NCBI RefSeq assembly: GCF_900167935.1
Contig: NZ_FUYL01000001.1
Coordinates: forward strand, 62,001 to 126,000
DNA from: Maribacter arcticus
GTDB lineage: Bacteria; Bacteroidota; Bacteroidia; Flavobacteriales; Flavobacteriaceae
Reading direction: 5' to 3'
DNA: 64,000 bases
Under the pieces are notes generated by a model, which had not been told where the DNA came from, did no database searches, and saw only the letters and a list, made by a program, of their open reading frames with translations. Below are positions 18,393 through 27,140 of this stretch, piece after piece. Both the position numbers and the translations under genes were made by a program. Position 1 is the stretch's first letter; every line of letters begins with the position of its first letter.

Positions 18393-19232
18393 TTACTCCT
18401 CTAAGAAAGCAATTATTTTATCATTTACTTCATTTTGGTGCATAGAATGCCCAAAACCCTCGGTACTTACCAATTCACTTCCTTTCCAATGTTTATGAAC
18501 ATCTACTGAAGCATGATAAGGAGTTATCTTGTCTAGTCTGTCATGAAAAAGTAAACCTTTTTTAGAATTGGTCAAAACAAATTTTGAACTCGAAAATTCT
18601 TTTGGGGTGAATCCAAATTTAGCATAAAAGTATTCTTCAAGTACTGTCATTACCTTATTGTTGAAACCTAAAAGATTTTGGTAATGAGTGAAAATTTCAT
18701 GATATTCTGATGGCGAGCCAACCGTTACAATTTTTTCTACGAATACATTCGGATTTTTATACTCGTTATATAGAACAGTCATGCCGCCAACGGAATGGCC
18801 AATGACCGTTTTAGGTTGGTATTTTAGTATGATTGCTTGCAAAGCCTCTGCATATAAAGGAACATATAGAAATTTCCCAGATGAGTATCCATGAGCAGGT
18901 GCGTCAAAAGCTATAATATTATAATCAGCTTTTTGTAATTTTTCAATTAGCTTATGCCATCGCCAAGAATTGCTTTCCCATCCATGTATCAGTAGTAGGG
19001 TTTCTTTATTTCCTGGCCAGTTATATAGCTGAATTGAATGCTCCGCTACGTTAATGACGTCAAGTTTAGCATCGTCTAAATACTGTTTTTGATTAGGTAG
19101 AACCTTGCCTTTTCTAACGGTACAAAATACTTCGAATGCTTGGTGGGCTATTTTGTTTGGTACAAACCAAACAAAAATATTGAAATATAGGCCGTATAGT
19201 TTTGTTATGATTTTTTGAAGTAAAACAGGCAC
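18393..19232 (-). CDS. alpha/beta hydrolase (GTG start)
   Basis: A 279-residue hydrolase with an N-terminal hydrophobic, amphipathic segment (about residues 5-25) that could anchor it to the membrane. Family marks are LLIHGWESNSWRW (oxyanion), GHSVGGM (nucleophile Ser) and a final GFGHSMHQNE with the catalytic His. No ATG precedes the first motif, so GTG at 19232 is taken as the start. The substrate is unknown. It precedes the VOC gene by 18 bp on the same strand. Confidence 0.85.
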   Translation of the reverse strand: MPVLLQKIITKLYGLYFNIFVWFVPNKIAHQAFEVFCTVRKGKVLPNQKQYLDDAKLDVINVAEHSIQLYNWPGNKETLLLIHGWESNSWRWHKLIEKLQKADYNIIAFDAPAHGYSSGKFLYVPLYAEALQAIILKYQPKTVIGHSVGGMTVLYNEYKNPNVFVEKIVTVGSPSEYHEIFTHYQNLLGFNNKVMTVLEEYFYAKFGFTPKEFSSSKFVLTNSKKGLLFHDRLDKITPYHASVDVHKHWKGSELVSTEGFGHSMHQNEVNDKIIAFLEE

Positions 19233-19310
19233 TTTTTTAGCTTTTATAATATGAATGCAAAACTATCTTTCTTTTTGGATGATATGATATTTTATGAAAA
19301 AAACTAAGAA

Positions 19311-19865
19311 TCAATCCCAACCAATCATCATATATTTCACCTTTGCATTGTCTGGTATTTGTACCTCTTCAATTTTGCTGTTGGCATTATAACGTAGACT
19401 TTCCGGAAGTTCTTTTTTGTCTATTGTAAAATACAGGTCACTATTCTTTAGTAAAACCACCACATTATTCAAAGAGGTTATGATTTTTTTTATGGGGTAT
19501 TTGTCTTTTATTTCTTTAAAGGTACTCTCTTTAGAGATTCCTTTTTCAGTAATAAATCGGCTGTCATTAATTTGAATATTCTGTATGGTTGCAATACTAT
19601 CTGTATTTGGGGTAAGGGTAAGTAATAGTAGGCCACCTCTCTCGTATATTTTAATTTTACTAGCGCCGCTTCCAAAATTCAATTTTACGGTATCTTGAAC
19701 CACAGAGTCTTTTTCAAAAATAAGGTCAATATCTCTTGCCAGGCTTTGTTTGGTTAATTTGCCGACCTGATCTCCAGATATTTGAAAATCATTTTTTTGT
19801 TCTCCTGCGCAATTCATCAGTATGCAACAGCTCAATATCAATAAAAATGTATAACTAAACTTCAT
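19311..19865 (-). CDS. hypothetical lipoprotein (184 aa)
   Basis: The ATG at 19865 starts a lipoprotein signal ending at LMNC (Cys 19). The mature part is beta-rich with the segment ISKESTFKEIKDKYPIKK, a short repeat-like alpha-beta unit seen in proteins sensing small changes in the envelope; I cannot name the family with confidence. It starts 3 bp after the stop of the HerA-like ATPase gene (19869), so the two form an operon. Function unknown. Confidence 0.75.
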   Translation of the reverse strand: MKFSYTFLLILSCCILMNCAGEQKNDFQISGDQVGKLTKQSLARDIDLIFEKDSVVQDTVKLNFGSGASKIKIYERGGLLLLTLTPNTDSIATIQNIQINDSRFITEKGISKESTFKEIKDKYPIKKIITSLNNVVVLLKNSDLYFTIDKKELPESLRYNANSKIEEVQIPDNAKVKYMMIGWD

Positions 19866-19868
19866 AAT

Positions 19869-21374
19869 TTATCTCATCACTTTTTTTAATACCCCAAGTA
19901 CTCCTCTTATAAATGTTGCACTTGTTAATACTTTAATCACTGGGTTTTGTCTTGTACTTGTTCTGCTTGACGTTCTTCTGGCAGCTGGTTGGTCCTTTTC
20001 TTTTTCTGCCAGCTTTTCTGCAACCTCTATTTTTTCATTAAGAATTTCATACGCACTTTCTCTATCTATTATTTCATTGTACTTCTTAACTAATGAAGAC
20101 TTATCGATAACTTCTGCTAATTCTTTATCTGTTAAAATATCCATTCGGCTCATAGGAGCTCTTAATAAAGTAGCTGCAAGCGGTGTAGGTTTACCTTTTT
20201 CATCCAATGCCGAAATTAAGGCTTCACCAATGCCTAAAGAGGTCAGTACTTCTTTAGTGTCGTAATACTCAGATTCAGGATAATTTTCTGCCGTTAATTT
20301 AATTGCCTTTCGGTCCCTAGCGGTAAATGCTCTTAAGGCATGCTGCACCTTCAAACCTAATTGGGCCAATACATCGTTGGGTACGTCTGTTGGGTTTTGA
20401 GTAACAAAATAAATTCCGATGCCCTTTGAGCGTATCAACTTAACGATACTTTCAATTTGTTCTAACAAAGCTTTTGAAGCTTCTTTAAAGATAAGATGCG
20501 CTTCATCAATAAACAATATCAATTCTGGTTGGTCGCTATCACCTTGCTCAGGGAACGTGGCATAAATCTCAGCCAATAAACTAAGCATGAAAGTAGAAAA
20601 CAATTTAGGTCTATCTTGTATATCGGTCAATCTTAAAATATTGATATAGCCTCTACCTTTTTCGTCAATTCGAGTTAGGTCATTTACATCGAAAGATTTT
20701 TCTCCGAAGAACAATTCCGCACCCTGCTGTTCAAGCTCTATAATTTTTCTTAGTATGGTGCCTGTTGAGCTGGTAGATATTCTACCGTACTCTTTAGTGA
20801 ATTCTGCTTTGCCAGCACCTGTTGCGTATTGCAATACTTTTTTGAAATCCTTTAAGTCTAATAAGGGCATTTTATGGTCATCGCAGTATTTGAAAACTAC
20901 CGCAACGATACCTTCCTGAGTTTCTGATAGGTCTAAAATTCGGGATAAAAGAACGGGTCCGAATTCAGAGACTGTAGCCCTAAGTTTAACACCATCTTGT
21001 TCTGATAAAGAAAGTATTTCTACAGGGAAACTGCTTGCTTCAAAAGGGATACCGATTTTTGCATGACGTTCATCTATTTTAGCATGACCAGCACTCGGTT
21101 GTGCTAATCCACTTAAATCACCTTTTAAATCCATTAAAAGAACTGGGATTCCTTTTTGCGATAAATTTTCAGCAAAAACCTGTAATGTTTTAGTTTTACC
21201 CGTACCTGTAGCACCAGCAATTAAACCATGCCGATTCAATGTTTTTAACGGAATTTTTACAAAGGCATCTTTTACTGCTTCACCATTTAGCATGGCTGCA
21301 CCCATAATTATATAATCCCCTTTCGTAGCATATCCCTTTTCTATATGGTCAAAAAAATCTTCGGTACCGGCCAT
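19869..21374 (-). CDS. HerA-like / DUF853 (YjgR-type) ATPase
   Basis: A 501-residue RecA-fold ATPase of the HerA-FtsK superfamily. Walker A is GATGTGKTKT (near residue 56) and Walker B is LILFIDEAHLIF. There are sensor motif FVTQNPTDVPNDVL and a family Arg region (LRAFTARDRKAIK). The C-terminus is basic and coiled-coil-like (EKIEVAEKLAEKEKD), followed by an Arg/Ser/Thr-rich linker. The family's cellular role is poorly known. No NurA-like nuclease is adjacent, arguing against a classic HerA-NurA end-resection pair. It is first of a two-gene operon with the lipoprotein gene 3 bp downstream. Confidence 0.9.
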   Translation of the reverse strand: MAGTEDFFDHIEKGYATKGDYIIMGAAMLNGEAVKDAFVKIPLKTLNRHGLIAGATGTGKTKTLQVFAENLSQKGIPVLLMDLKGDLSGLAQPSAGHAKIDERHAKIGIPFEASSFPVEILSLSEQDGVKLRATVSEFGPVLLSRILDLSETQEGIVAVVFKYCDDHKMPLLDLKDFKKVLQYATGAGKAEFTKEYGRISTSSTGTILRKIIELEQQGAELFFGEKSFDVNDLTRIDEKGRGYINILRLTDIQDRPKLFSTFMLSLLAEIYATFPEQGDSDQPELILFIDEAHLIFKEASKALLEQIESIVKLIRSKGIGIYFVTQNPTDVPNDVLAQLGLKVQHALRAFTARDRKAIKLTAENYPESEYYDTKEVLTSLGIGEALISALDEKGKPTPLAATLLRAPMSRMDILTDKELAEVIDKSSLVKKYNEIIDRESAYEILNEKIEVAEKLAEKEKDQPAARRTSSRTSTRQNPVIKVLTSATFIRGVLGVLKKVMR

Positions 21375-21534
21375 TTAATAAATTTTGCATAAAAATAGGG
21401 GATTTTTAACCAAACCAAAAGGTAAGGGCTGTCTTAAATACTACTTAGTTTTCAACAGTTGAAGAGCCGTGTAAAATAGGTTGTAAAGAGTTTATTCTGA
21501 ATTACTCACATTAAGAAAATTAGGAAGTAAAACG

Positions 21535-21542
21535 TATCTTTG
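21535..21542 (+). promoter_or_regulatory. TAnnTTTG promoter directly before queE
   Basis: TATCTTTG ends four bases before the ATG at 21547. A start point about seven bases downstream of the box would fall at the start codon, so the transcript may be leaderless or nearly so. Confidence 0.5.
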
Positions 21543-21546
21543 CAAG

Positions 21547-22179
21547 ATGAAAAATGTGGAGGTACTTGAGAAAGTGAGTCAAGGGGTTTTTTTGCCCTTA
21601 ATGGAAGAATTCTACACCATACAGGGCGAGGGTTTCCATAAGGGAACTGCAGCTTACTTTATTCGAGTTGGTGGCTGTGATGTAGGTTGCCATTGGTGTG
21701 ATGTAAAGGAGAGTTGGAATGCTGAAACGCACCCACCTACCGATATTGTAAAAATTGTTACAAATGCGGCTAAATATTCAGATACGATTGTTGTTACTGG
21801 TGGTGAGCCTTTAATGTGGGATATGAACCCATTAACGAAAGCATTAAAAGAAAAAGGATTAAAAACACATATTGAAACTTCAGGTGCATATGCTTTAACG
21901 GGTGATTGGGATTGGATTTGTCTTTCTCCCAAGAAAAACAAATTACCTGAAGGTCGAATTTACGATGAGGCTCATGAGCTAAAAGTAATTGTGTTCAATA
22001 AGCATGATTTAATTTTTGCCGAAGAACAATCAGCAAAAACAAACGCTAATTGTATATTATATTTACAGCCAGAATGGAGTGTACGAGATAAGGTTGTTCC
22101 TATGATTGTAGATTACGTGATGAAAAACCCGAAATGGAAAGTTTCATTACAAACCCATAAGTATTTAAATATACCTTAA
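21547..22179 (+). CDS. queE: 7-carboxy-7-deazaguanine synthase
   Basis: A 210-residue radical-SAM enzyme converting 6-carboxytetrahydropterin to 7-carboxy-7-deazaguanine in queuosine/preQ0 synthesis. The cluster-binding motif is GGCDVGCHWCD, i.e. CX3CX2C with Cys 44, 48 and 51. The usual leading EFYTIQGEGFHKGTAAYFIR (substrate and SAM contacts) is present, as is VVTGGEPLMW. Length matches the short QueE type. Monocistronic: its own TAnnTTTG box and a perfect palindromic terminator. The other queuosine genes are not in the window. Confidence 0.95.
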   Translation: MKNVEVLEKVSQGVFLPLMEEFYTIQGEGFHKGTAAYFIRVGGCDVGCHWCDVKESWNAETHPPTDIVKIVTNAAKYSDTIVVTGGEPLMWDMNPLTKALKEKGLKTHIETSGAYALTGDWDWICLSPKKNKLPEGRIYDEAHELKVIVFNKHDLIFAEEQSAKTNANCILYLQPEWSVRDKVVPMIVDYVMKNPKWKVSLQTHKYLNIP

Positions 22180-22183
22180 CTGA

Positions 22184-22212
22184 AAAAAACCATGCAATTG
22201 CATGGTTTTTTA
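22184..22212. terminator. bidirectional terminator between queE and the metalloprotease
   Basis: A perfect palindrome (AAACCATGCAATTGCATGGTTT) is flanked by an A run and a T run. Confidence 0.9.
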
Positions 22213-22230
22213 ATTTATATCAATTCGTTA

Positions 22231-23142
22231 TTATCGACCACCATTGGCTCTAATATCTAAAATACATTCTGGGTCAAGGCCTACTGCGGCAGCATTTGAT
22301 TTGGCAGTCGTATGTTGTAAAAGATTTAAAACGCTATTTCCAGATAGGGCACAACCTGCTTTTATGCCAGCTTCATATTGCGCAATTGAATTTGCTCGAA
22401 TAGATTTCCCTGATGAACCCCCAAACAGTAACTCTGCGCGCATAAGGCATCCATTTTGGTTGCAATGATTGTCGCCAGCTAATTCTCCATCACTATTTTC
22501 AGATTGAGATTCATGGTCATTCACCATATCGGTACCTAAATTAACTAATCCAAAAAGGTGTCCAAATTCATGGTTTAAAGTAGTAGTTTCTACATCTGAA
22601 TCACTTATTGAACTACTTTTAGATGCTAATTTTTTTATAGTAACTTCATGAATAATCATTGAGGTATTACGATAAACTGCCCCTAAAGTTACTAAGCCAC
22701 CATCTAAATCATCACCTTCTGCTGGTGCATCTGCAAAATAAATATAGATAGCTAAAGTACTACCAGAAGTATAGGCAGTTCTGTTTTTAGCTTCTAAATC
22801 TGCAATTTCTTTAAGGGTAAGTTCATCTTCAACAGGGCTAGATAGTTCTTTGTATATAAGTTGAATATCTGTCTTAAAAGTATGTTCTTTTAGATAATTA
22901 ATGAATTGGGTCATTGCAGACTCAGTAGGTTTAAAACCGGTTACATAGGCGATTTCAATTTTCATTTTATCAAAATTTTCGTTCGATAGAATGTCATTAG
23001 CCGAGTCTCCAGCAAACAATAGGTTCGCTTTTTTATCAACTTCTGAAACTACAGTTTCATCTACAGAATCTGGTGAACTTTTTGAACAGGAAACGAAGCA
23101 AGTAATTAGCGCTATTAATAATAAATTTTTTAATATATTCAT
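22231..23142 (-). CDS. lipoprotein zinc metalloprotease (metzincin-like)
   Basis: A 303-residue lipoprotein with lipobox VSC (about Cys 19). The zinc site is HEFGHLFGLVN, matching HExxHxxGxxN of metzincins, and a Met follows in the CLMRAE segment, as expected for the Met-turn. The preceding domain is about 180 residues and acidic. It is probably an outer-membrane or periplasmic-face protease. It is convergent with queE and stands upstream of no other gene on this strand. The C-terminus is short after the active site. Substrate unknown. Confidence 0.82.
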   Translation of the reverse strand: MNILKNLLLIALITCFVSCSKSSPDSVDETVVSEVDKKANLLFAGDSANDILSNENFDKMKIEIAYVTGFKPTESAMTQFINYLKEHTFKTDIQLIYKELSSPVEDELTLKEIADLEAKNRTAYTSGSTLAIYIYFADAPAEGDDLDGGLVTLGAVYRNTSMIIHEVTIKKLASKSSSISDSDVETTTLNHEFGHLFGLVNLGTDMVNDHESQSENSDGELAGDNHCNQNGCLMRAELLFGGSSGKSIRANSIAQYEAGIKAGCALSGNSVLNLLQHTTAKSNAAAVGLDPECILDIRANGGR

Positions 23143-23186
23143 ATTCTTGGTTTGTCTGATAGTATAACGAAAAAATAAGCCTGCTA

Positions 23187-23900
23187 TTATTTGGCATGGG
23201 TCAATCTTGCTAAATAGTCGTAATGTTCGCCCTCCATTACAAGTTCGCAGTGTAAATTACTGTAATTTGCCGCTCGCTGTAATGTGTTGTAATCTACATA
23301 TAGCCAAGGGAAAGGGGCGCTTTTTTTATTTTTATATTCCATGCTAAAGCTTACCTCGCCATAATAATTTACATCTTCAGGAATCCAATAACCACCATCT
23401 TCATCATTCTCGAACATATAAATGATATCGCTAGAGTCTAAGAGAATTTGCCCATCAGTTTTAAGTAATGATTTCAATTTAGCGAAGAATTTTTCTAAGC
23501 CATTTAGAGTACCTGCTAAGCCAACACCATTCATTAAAATTAAAATAGTGTCGTATGTTTTTCCTTCGAAGTTTAAAAGATTTTCATTGATGGTGTTTTT
23601 AAGGCCTCTTTGTTTACTTACCTCAATAGCGCCTGGTGAATTGTCTAAACTGGTAACCGAAAGACCTTTGTTTTGCAAATACAGACTATGGCTACCTGCA
23701 CCGCAACCAACATCTAAGATTTCTCCTTGGCAAATCTTTAAAGCTTTTTGTTCCAATTTGGGCATGTCTTTGAAAGACCTGAACATATAGGGTAGGGGTA
23801 GCTGATCTTCCTCATCTAGGGAAGAATAGGTGGTGATGTCTTCATTGTAATTACCTTGCTGATAGTCTAAAAGTGCGGTGCCTAATATATCTTCTTTCAA
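23187..23900 (-). CDS. class I SAM-dependent methyltransferase (TTG start)
   Basis: A 237-residue Rossmann-fold methyltransferase with motif I EILDVGCGAGSHSLYL near residue 60, an acidic post-motif II (VTSLDNSPGAIEVS) and motif IV TILILMNGVG. It is of the size of small-molecule methyltransferases. No ATG or GTG is available between the upstream stop and motif I, so TTG at 23900 is the likely start. It is divergent from the YkgJ gene. Substrate unknown. Confidence 0.85.
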   Translation of the reverse strand: MKEDILGTALLDYQQGNYNEDITTYSSLDEEDQLPLPYMFRSFKDMPKLEQKALKICQGEILDVGCGAGSHSLYLQNKGLSVTSLDNSPGAIEVSKQRGLKNTINENLLNFEGKTYDTILILMNGVGLAGTLNGLEKFFAKLKSLLKTDGQILLDSSDIIYMFENDEDGGYWIPEDVNYYGEVSFSMEYKNKKSAPFPWLYVDYNTLQRAANYSNLHCELVMEGEHYDYLARLTHAK

Positions 23901-23950
23901 ATTAGTGTTATTTCTGTTTGCAAAAATCTCTCTTTTCAGAACTACTTTCC

Positions 23951-23958
23951 TAGTTTTG
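23951..23958 (+). promoter_or_regulatory. TAnnTTTG -7 box before ykgJ-like gene
   Basis: TAGTTTTG lies 17 bp before the ATG at 23976. No well-spaced -33 TTG was seen. Confidence 0.4.
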
Positions 23959-23975
23959 GGTCATAAATTTAGATT

Positions 23976-24467
23976 ATGGATGAGGTTTTGCGTGAATTAC
24001 CCAAGAAAGCTAAGGAAAAACATAGCGAAAACAAGAAGTTCTTTACAAAGCTGAAAAAGAAAACACCAAAGAACTTGGATTATATGATGCAAGAGTTGCA
24101 TGAGGCGGAATTTAAACGAACGGACTGTCTTACCTGTGCCAATTGCTGTAAAACCACGGGGCCGCTTTTTACAAATGCCGACGTAGAACGAATTTCCAAG
24201 TCATTTAGAATGAAGCCACAAAAGTTCATTGACACGTATTTACGAATTGATGAAGAAAATGATTTTGTACTGCAACAAGTGCCTTGCACGTTTTTAGGAG
24301 CTGATAATTATTGTTCTATTTACGACGTTCGCCCAAAAGCTTGTCGCGAATTTCCGCATACCGACCGCAAGAAATTTCAGCAAATAAGCAATCTTACATT
24401 GAAAAATGTTGAGATATGTCCTGCGGCTTTTAATATAGTTGAGGAGATGAAAAAGTTGATGAAGTAA
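23976..24467 (+). CDS. YkgJ-family cysteine-cluster protein
   Basis: A 163-residue protein with the family's cysteine arrangement: CLTCANCCKTTG near residue 50, then CTFLGADNYCSIYDVRPKAC, and a late Cys in VEICPAAF. These probably bind zinc or an iron-sulfur cluster; the biochemical role of the family is not established. A basic N-terminal 40 residues precede the first cluster. The last 33 codons and the following spacer are duplicated at 25383-25592 (see the repeat entries), so the 3' end of this gene marks a recombination point. Confidence 0.9.
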   Translation: MDEVLRELPKKAKEKHSENKKFFTKLKKKTPKNLDYMMQELHEAEFKRTDCLTCANCCKTTGPLFTNADVERISKSFRMKPQKFIDTYLRIDEENDFVLQQVPCTFLGADNYCSIYDVRPKACREFPHTDRKKFQQISNLTLKNVEICPAAFNIVEEMKKLMK

Positions 24468-24585
24468 CTTGTTGATTGGTGTAAGATTGAATTAAAAGAG
24501 TAAAGATTTGGATGTATAAAGATGATATCATCAATGATGCTATTTAAATGTTGTAAGTAATTAGAAAAATGAAAAGAAATACACA
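24364..24585 (+). repeat. left copy of a duplicated ykgJ 3'-end plus spacer segment
   Basis: The last 102 bp of ykgJ match 25383-25484 with 12 differences. The spacer after the stop also matches in blocks, e.g. TTGGATnnATAAA, GATATCATnAATGATG and TTATTnAnnTGTT. The unit ends where the DTW-domain gene begins. Ten of the 12 coding differences are at third codon positions. Confidence 0.85.
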
Positions 24586-25311
24586 TTGCAAGTCGAAATA
24601 AAAAATCCAAGAATCAAATGTTACAAATGCATGAGGCCTTTAAGTACATGTATTTGTAAACACATTAGTGCTTTCAAGACTAAAACTCGTTTTATTATTC
24701 TTATGCACCCGAAAGAGTACAAAAAAGAAAAGAACGGAACGGGGTATATGACTAATCTTCAACTTGAAAATTCAGAAATTATAGTTGGTGTCGATTTCAG
24801 CAATAATGATCGTGTAAATGAAATATTGACCAATGAAAAAAGTTGTTCTTTCTTACTTTACCCGGGAAAAGATAATTTTAACCTATCCAAAAGAAAAGAC
24901 TCGGAAATGAATTCTTTTATGGGTAAAACTCCTCATATCTTCCTTCTCGATGGTACATGGCCTTGTGCCCGTAAAATGCTTAAACTAAGTAAGAACTTGC
25001 AAAAATTAAAAAGAGTGAGCTTTGATAATAGTATAGAATCAAAATTTATTATCAAACAGCAGCCAGAATCTCTTTGTCTCAGTACTATTGAGTCAGTCTA
25101 TACGGTCTTAGATTTACTTAAGAAAGGTGGGGTAGAAGAATGCGAGACGAAGGACTTTCTTACTCCTTTTGAAAAAATGATTGAGCATCAACTCGAATAT
25201 ATTCTAAACCCAAATAGTAAAAACTATTGTTCAACTGCGAACAGAGAGATTCTTCCCAAGAAGATGTATAGGAATAATACGGAAAGAAATATTTTTTTTG
25301 AACTAGAATAG
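24586..25311 (+). CDS. DTW-domain protein (tRNA-uridine aminocarboxypropyltransferase-like), TTG start
   Basis: A 241-residue protein. The N-terminal cysteine cluster CYKCMRPLSTCICKHI is the zinc-binding part of the DTW family, and the name motif appears as FLLDGTWPCARKM. The following LCLSTIESV is the other conserved block. The family transfers the 3-amino-3-carboxypropyl group of SAM to uridine in tRNA (acp3U). The only start that keeps the cysteine cluster is TTG at 24586. The gene sits exactly between two copies of the ykgJ 3' end, so it looks like inserted cargo. Confidence 0.87.
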   Translation: MQVEIKNPRIKCYKCMRPLSTCICKHISAFKTKTRFIILMHPKEYKKEKNGTGYMTNLQLENSEIIVGVDFSNNDRVNEILTNEKSCSFLLYPGKDNFNLSKRKDSEMNSFMGKTPHIFLLDGTWPCARKMLKLSKNLQKLKRVSFDNSIESKFIIKQQPESLCLSTIESVYTVLDLLKKGGVEECETKDFLTPFEKMIEHQLEYILNPNSKNYCSTANREILPKKMYRNNTERNIFFELE

Positions 25312-25370
25312 ATGGAATTACTGAATCAATACCGAATAAATCAAGTATTATAAAAACTGGTTGTAACACC

Positions 25371-25592
25371 CCGTATATAGCCCGGAAGAAATTTCAACAA
25401 ATAAGTAATCTTACCTTGAAAAATGTTGAGATATGCCCTGCGGCTTATACTATAGTCGAGGAGATAAAAAAGTTAATTAAGTAGTTTTGTATAATTCTTG
25501 CTAATTTTAAGATTATTAACTTGGATACATAAACAAGATATCATTAATGATGTTATTCATTTGTTAGCAACAATTTTGAAAAAGTTAAGCAT
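25371..25592 (+). repeat. right copy of the ykgJ 3'-end plus spacer segment
   Basis: Second copy of the segment at 24364-24585, about 1,015 bp downstream and in the same orientation. It ends exactly at the GTG of the HEPN-like gene, as the first ends at the TTG of the DTW gene. Confidence 0.85.
25383..25484 (+). pseudogene. duplicated C-terminal fragment of YkgJ
   Basis: Thirty-three codons and a TAG stop encode RKKFQQISNLTLKNVEIC and the rest of the YkgJ tail, with four conservative replacements relative to the intact copy. There is no start codon and no upstream part. Eight of the 12 base differences are silent, so the piece diverged while still part of a working gene, probably in another strain. 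Confidence 0.85.
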
Positions 25593-26219
25593 GTGAAGAT
25601 AGACGAAGCATTACTTAAAAAAATGTCAGAAGGTATTTTGAGGTTTGGTGCGGTTTCGGAAGTAGGATTCAAGAAACTGGCTGATTTTGGTTGGTATGTA
25701 GATGCTCACATCTCTTTAGGATATACCACTAGTTTGATGGAAAAGGCAATGGAAGGAGATGTGGAGTTTTTAAACAATTTCTTTATTGATTATTACCAAA
25801 AAGCCATTAAACAAAGAATAAGTAGTTTTAAGTTAAAGCATAATGCGAGATTGGATATTATAAAAGAAGCTATTGATTGCCATAATGAAAAGAAGTACTA
25901 TGCCTCAACAATTCTATTCTTATCCCAGGCAGATGGCATGTGTGGTGGTTATTTGTTCAAAGGCGGGAATAGAAAACAAGAATTAAAGAAATATCTAGCA
26001 ACTTCCGAATATGGAAGTTTTTTCTTGTTGCTACTTAATTCTATAAATCAGAAAAGTGCTATAGATTCATTTTATCCAGAAGAATCAGGTGATTATGAAA
26101 GTGACTTAAATAGGCATGGGGTAATTCACGGTTACAATACTAGTTTTGGAACCAAAGAGAATAGCCTTAAGGCATTTTCTTTACTCTGTTTTGTAAATGA
26201 TTTTGTAGACCGATATTAA
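25593..26219 (+). CDS. HEPN-like protein (GTG start), possible RNase or abortive-infection type
   Basis: A 208-residue, helix-rich protein with no signal peptide. The C-terminal part has LNRHGVIHGYNTSFGTKENSLKAF: Arg 174 and His 179 form an RX4H motif of the HEPN superfamily (RX4-6H), many members of which are RNases in toxin and defence systems. The N-terminal part includes GVxDVGF-like VSEVGFKKLADFGWYVDAHI, whose function I do not recognise. It begins exactly where the second ykgJ repeat ends. No clear antitoxin gene is adjacent, so a toxin role is only an inference. GTG at 25593 is the start because the ATG two bases upstream is out of frame. Confidence 0.72.
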   Translation: MKIDEALLKKMSEGILRFGAVSEVGFKKLADFGWYVDAHISLGYTTSLMEKAMEGDVEFLNNFFIDYYQKAIKQRISSFKLKHNARLDIIKEAIDCHNEKKYYASTILFLSQADGMCGGYLFKGGNRKQELKKYLATSEYGSFFLLLLNSINQKSAIDSFYPEESGDYESDLNRHGVIHGYNTSFGTKENSLKAFSLLCFVNDFVDRY

Positions 26220-26297
26220 ATACTGTTGCCAACAAAACCTCCTATGAAAACCCTTCGTCCATTTCTAACTTAAATCGATAACCACTATTTTTACTAC

Positions 26298-27137
26298 ATG
26301 GAACAATTAATTTCTTATTTCGAAACCATACCGGCCGCTCACCGTTCATTAATTTTGGTAGGGGGAATAACCTTCTTTTGGATATTAGAAGGCATTGTGC
26401 CCTTGTTTAATGGGAGTTATGATAAATGGAAACATTCTTTGCCCAATTTCTTTTTTACATTGACTACTATCGTTATTAATTTTCCATTGGCATTTTTACT
26501 TTTAAAAACATCGGATTGGGCAATTGCCAATGATTTTGGGATAATTAACTGGTTGCCAGCAATGCCATTATGGGCTTATGTTTTTTTAGGTGTCGCCCTA
26601 TTAGATTTAATTGGCGCCTACACGGTCCATTTAGTAGAACATAAAGTAAAACCTTTATGGATGGTTCATTTAGTGCATCACACAGATCATAATGTTGATA
26701 CGACTACAGCGAATCGACATCATCCGTTAGAGAGTTTAATTCGTTATGTATTTACATTGTTAGGGGTATTTATTGTTGGTGCTCCTATCGGCATCATTAT
26801 GTTATATCAAAGCCTATCTGTAGTACTTTCCCAATTTAATCATGCGAACATTAAATTACCTAAAGGTGTAGATAAAGCATTGAGCTATGTGTTGATATCA
26901 CCAGATATGCACAAAGTGCATCACCATTATGTATTGCCATATACGGATAGTAATTACGGGAATATCTTCTCTTGGTGGGACCGTTTGTTTGGAACCTTTT
27001 TACATTTAGATAGAGATAAAATCATCTACGGTGTAGACACCTTCCCTGATGAGGTTGAAAATGGAAAAATCAGTTCTTTGCTGAAGTACCCATTTGTGGG
27101 GTATCGGAAACCAACAACTGGTATAGCCGAAGATTAA
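26298..27137 (+). CDS. sterol desaturase / fatty acid hydroxylase family membrane protein
   Basis: A 279-residue integral membrane di-iron protein. The histidine boxes are HLVEH and VHHTDHN, then RHHPLE and MHKVHHHY near residue 205, in the spacing of the superfamily. Four hydrophobic segments lie at about residues 15-35, 50-75, 90-110 and 155-180. It probably hydroxylates or desaturates a lipid or carotenoid (crtZ-like enzymes belong to related groups). It is convergent with the DUF1343 gene, with 3 bp between stops. Confidence 0.9.
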   Translation: MEQLISYFETIPAAHRSLILVGGITFFWILEGIVPLFNGSYDKWKHSLPNFFFTLTTIVINFPLAFLLLKTSDWAIANDFGIINWLPAMPLWAYVFLGVALLDLIGAYTVHLVEHKVKPLWMVHLVHHTDHNVDTTTANRHHPLESLIRYVFTLLGVFIVGAPIGIIMLYQSLSVVLSQFNHANIKLPKGVDKALSYVLISPDMHKVHHHYVLPYTDSNYGNIFSWWDRLFGTFLHLDRDKIIYGVDTFPDEVENGKISSLLKYPFVGYRKPTTGIAED

Positions 27138-27140
27138 TTT

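Noticed and set aside
19869-21374. HerA-NurA or HerA-SIR2/DUF4297 defence pair
   Set aside because: The neighbour is only a small lipoprotein and the protein is of the DUF853/YjgR type; no nuclease partner is present.
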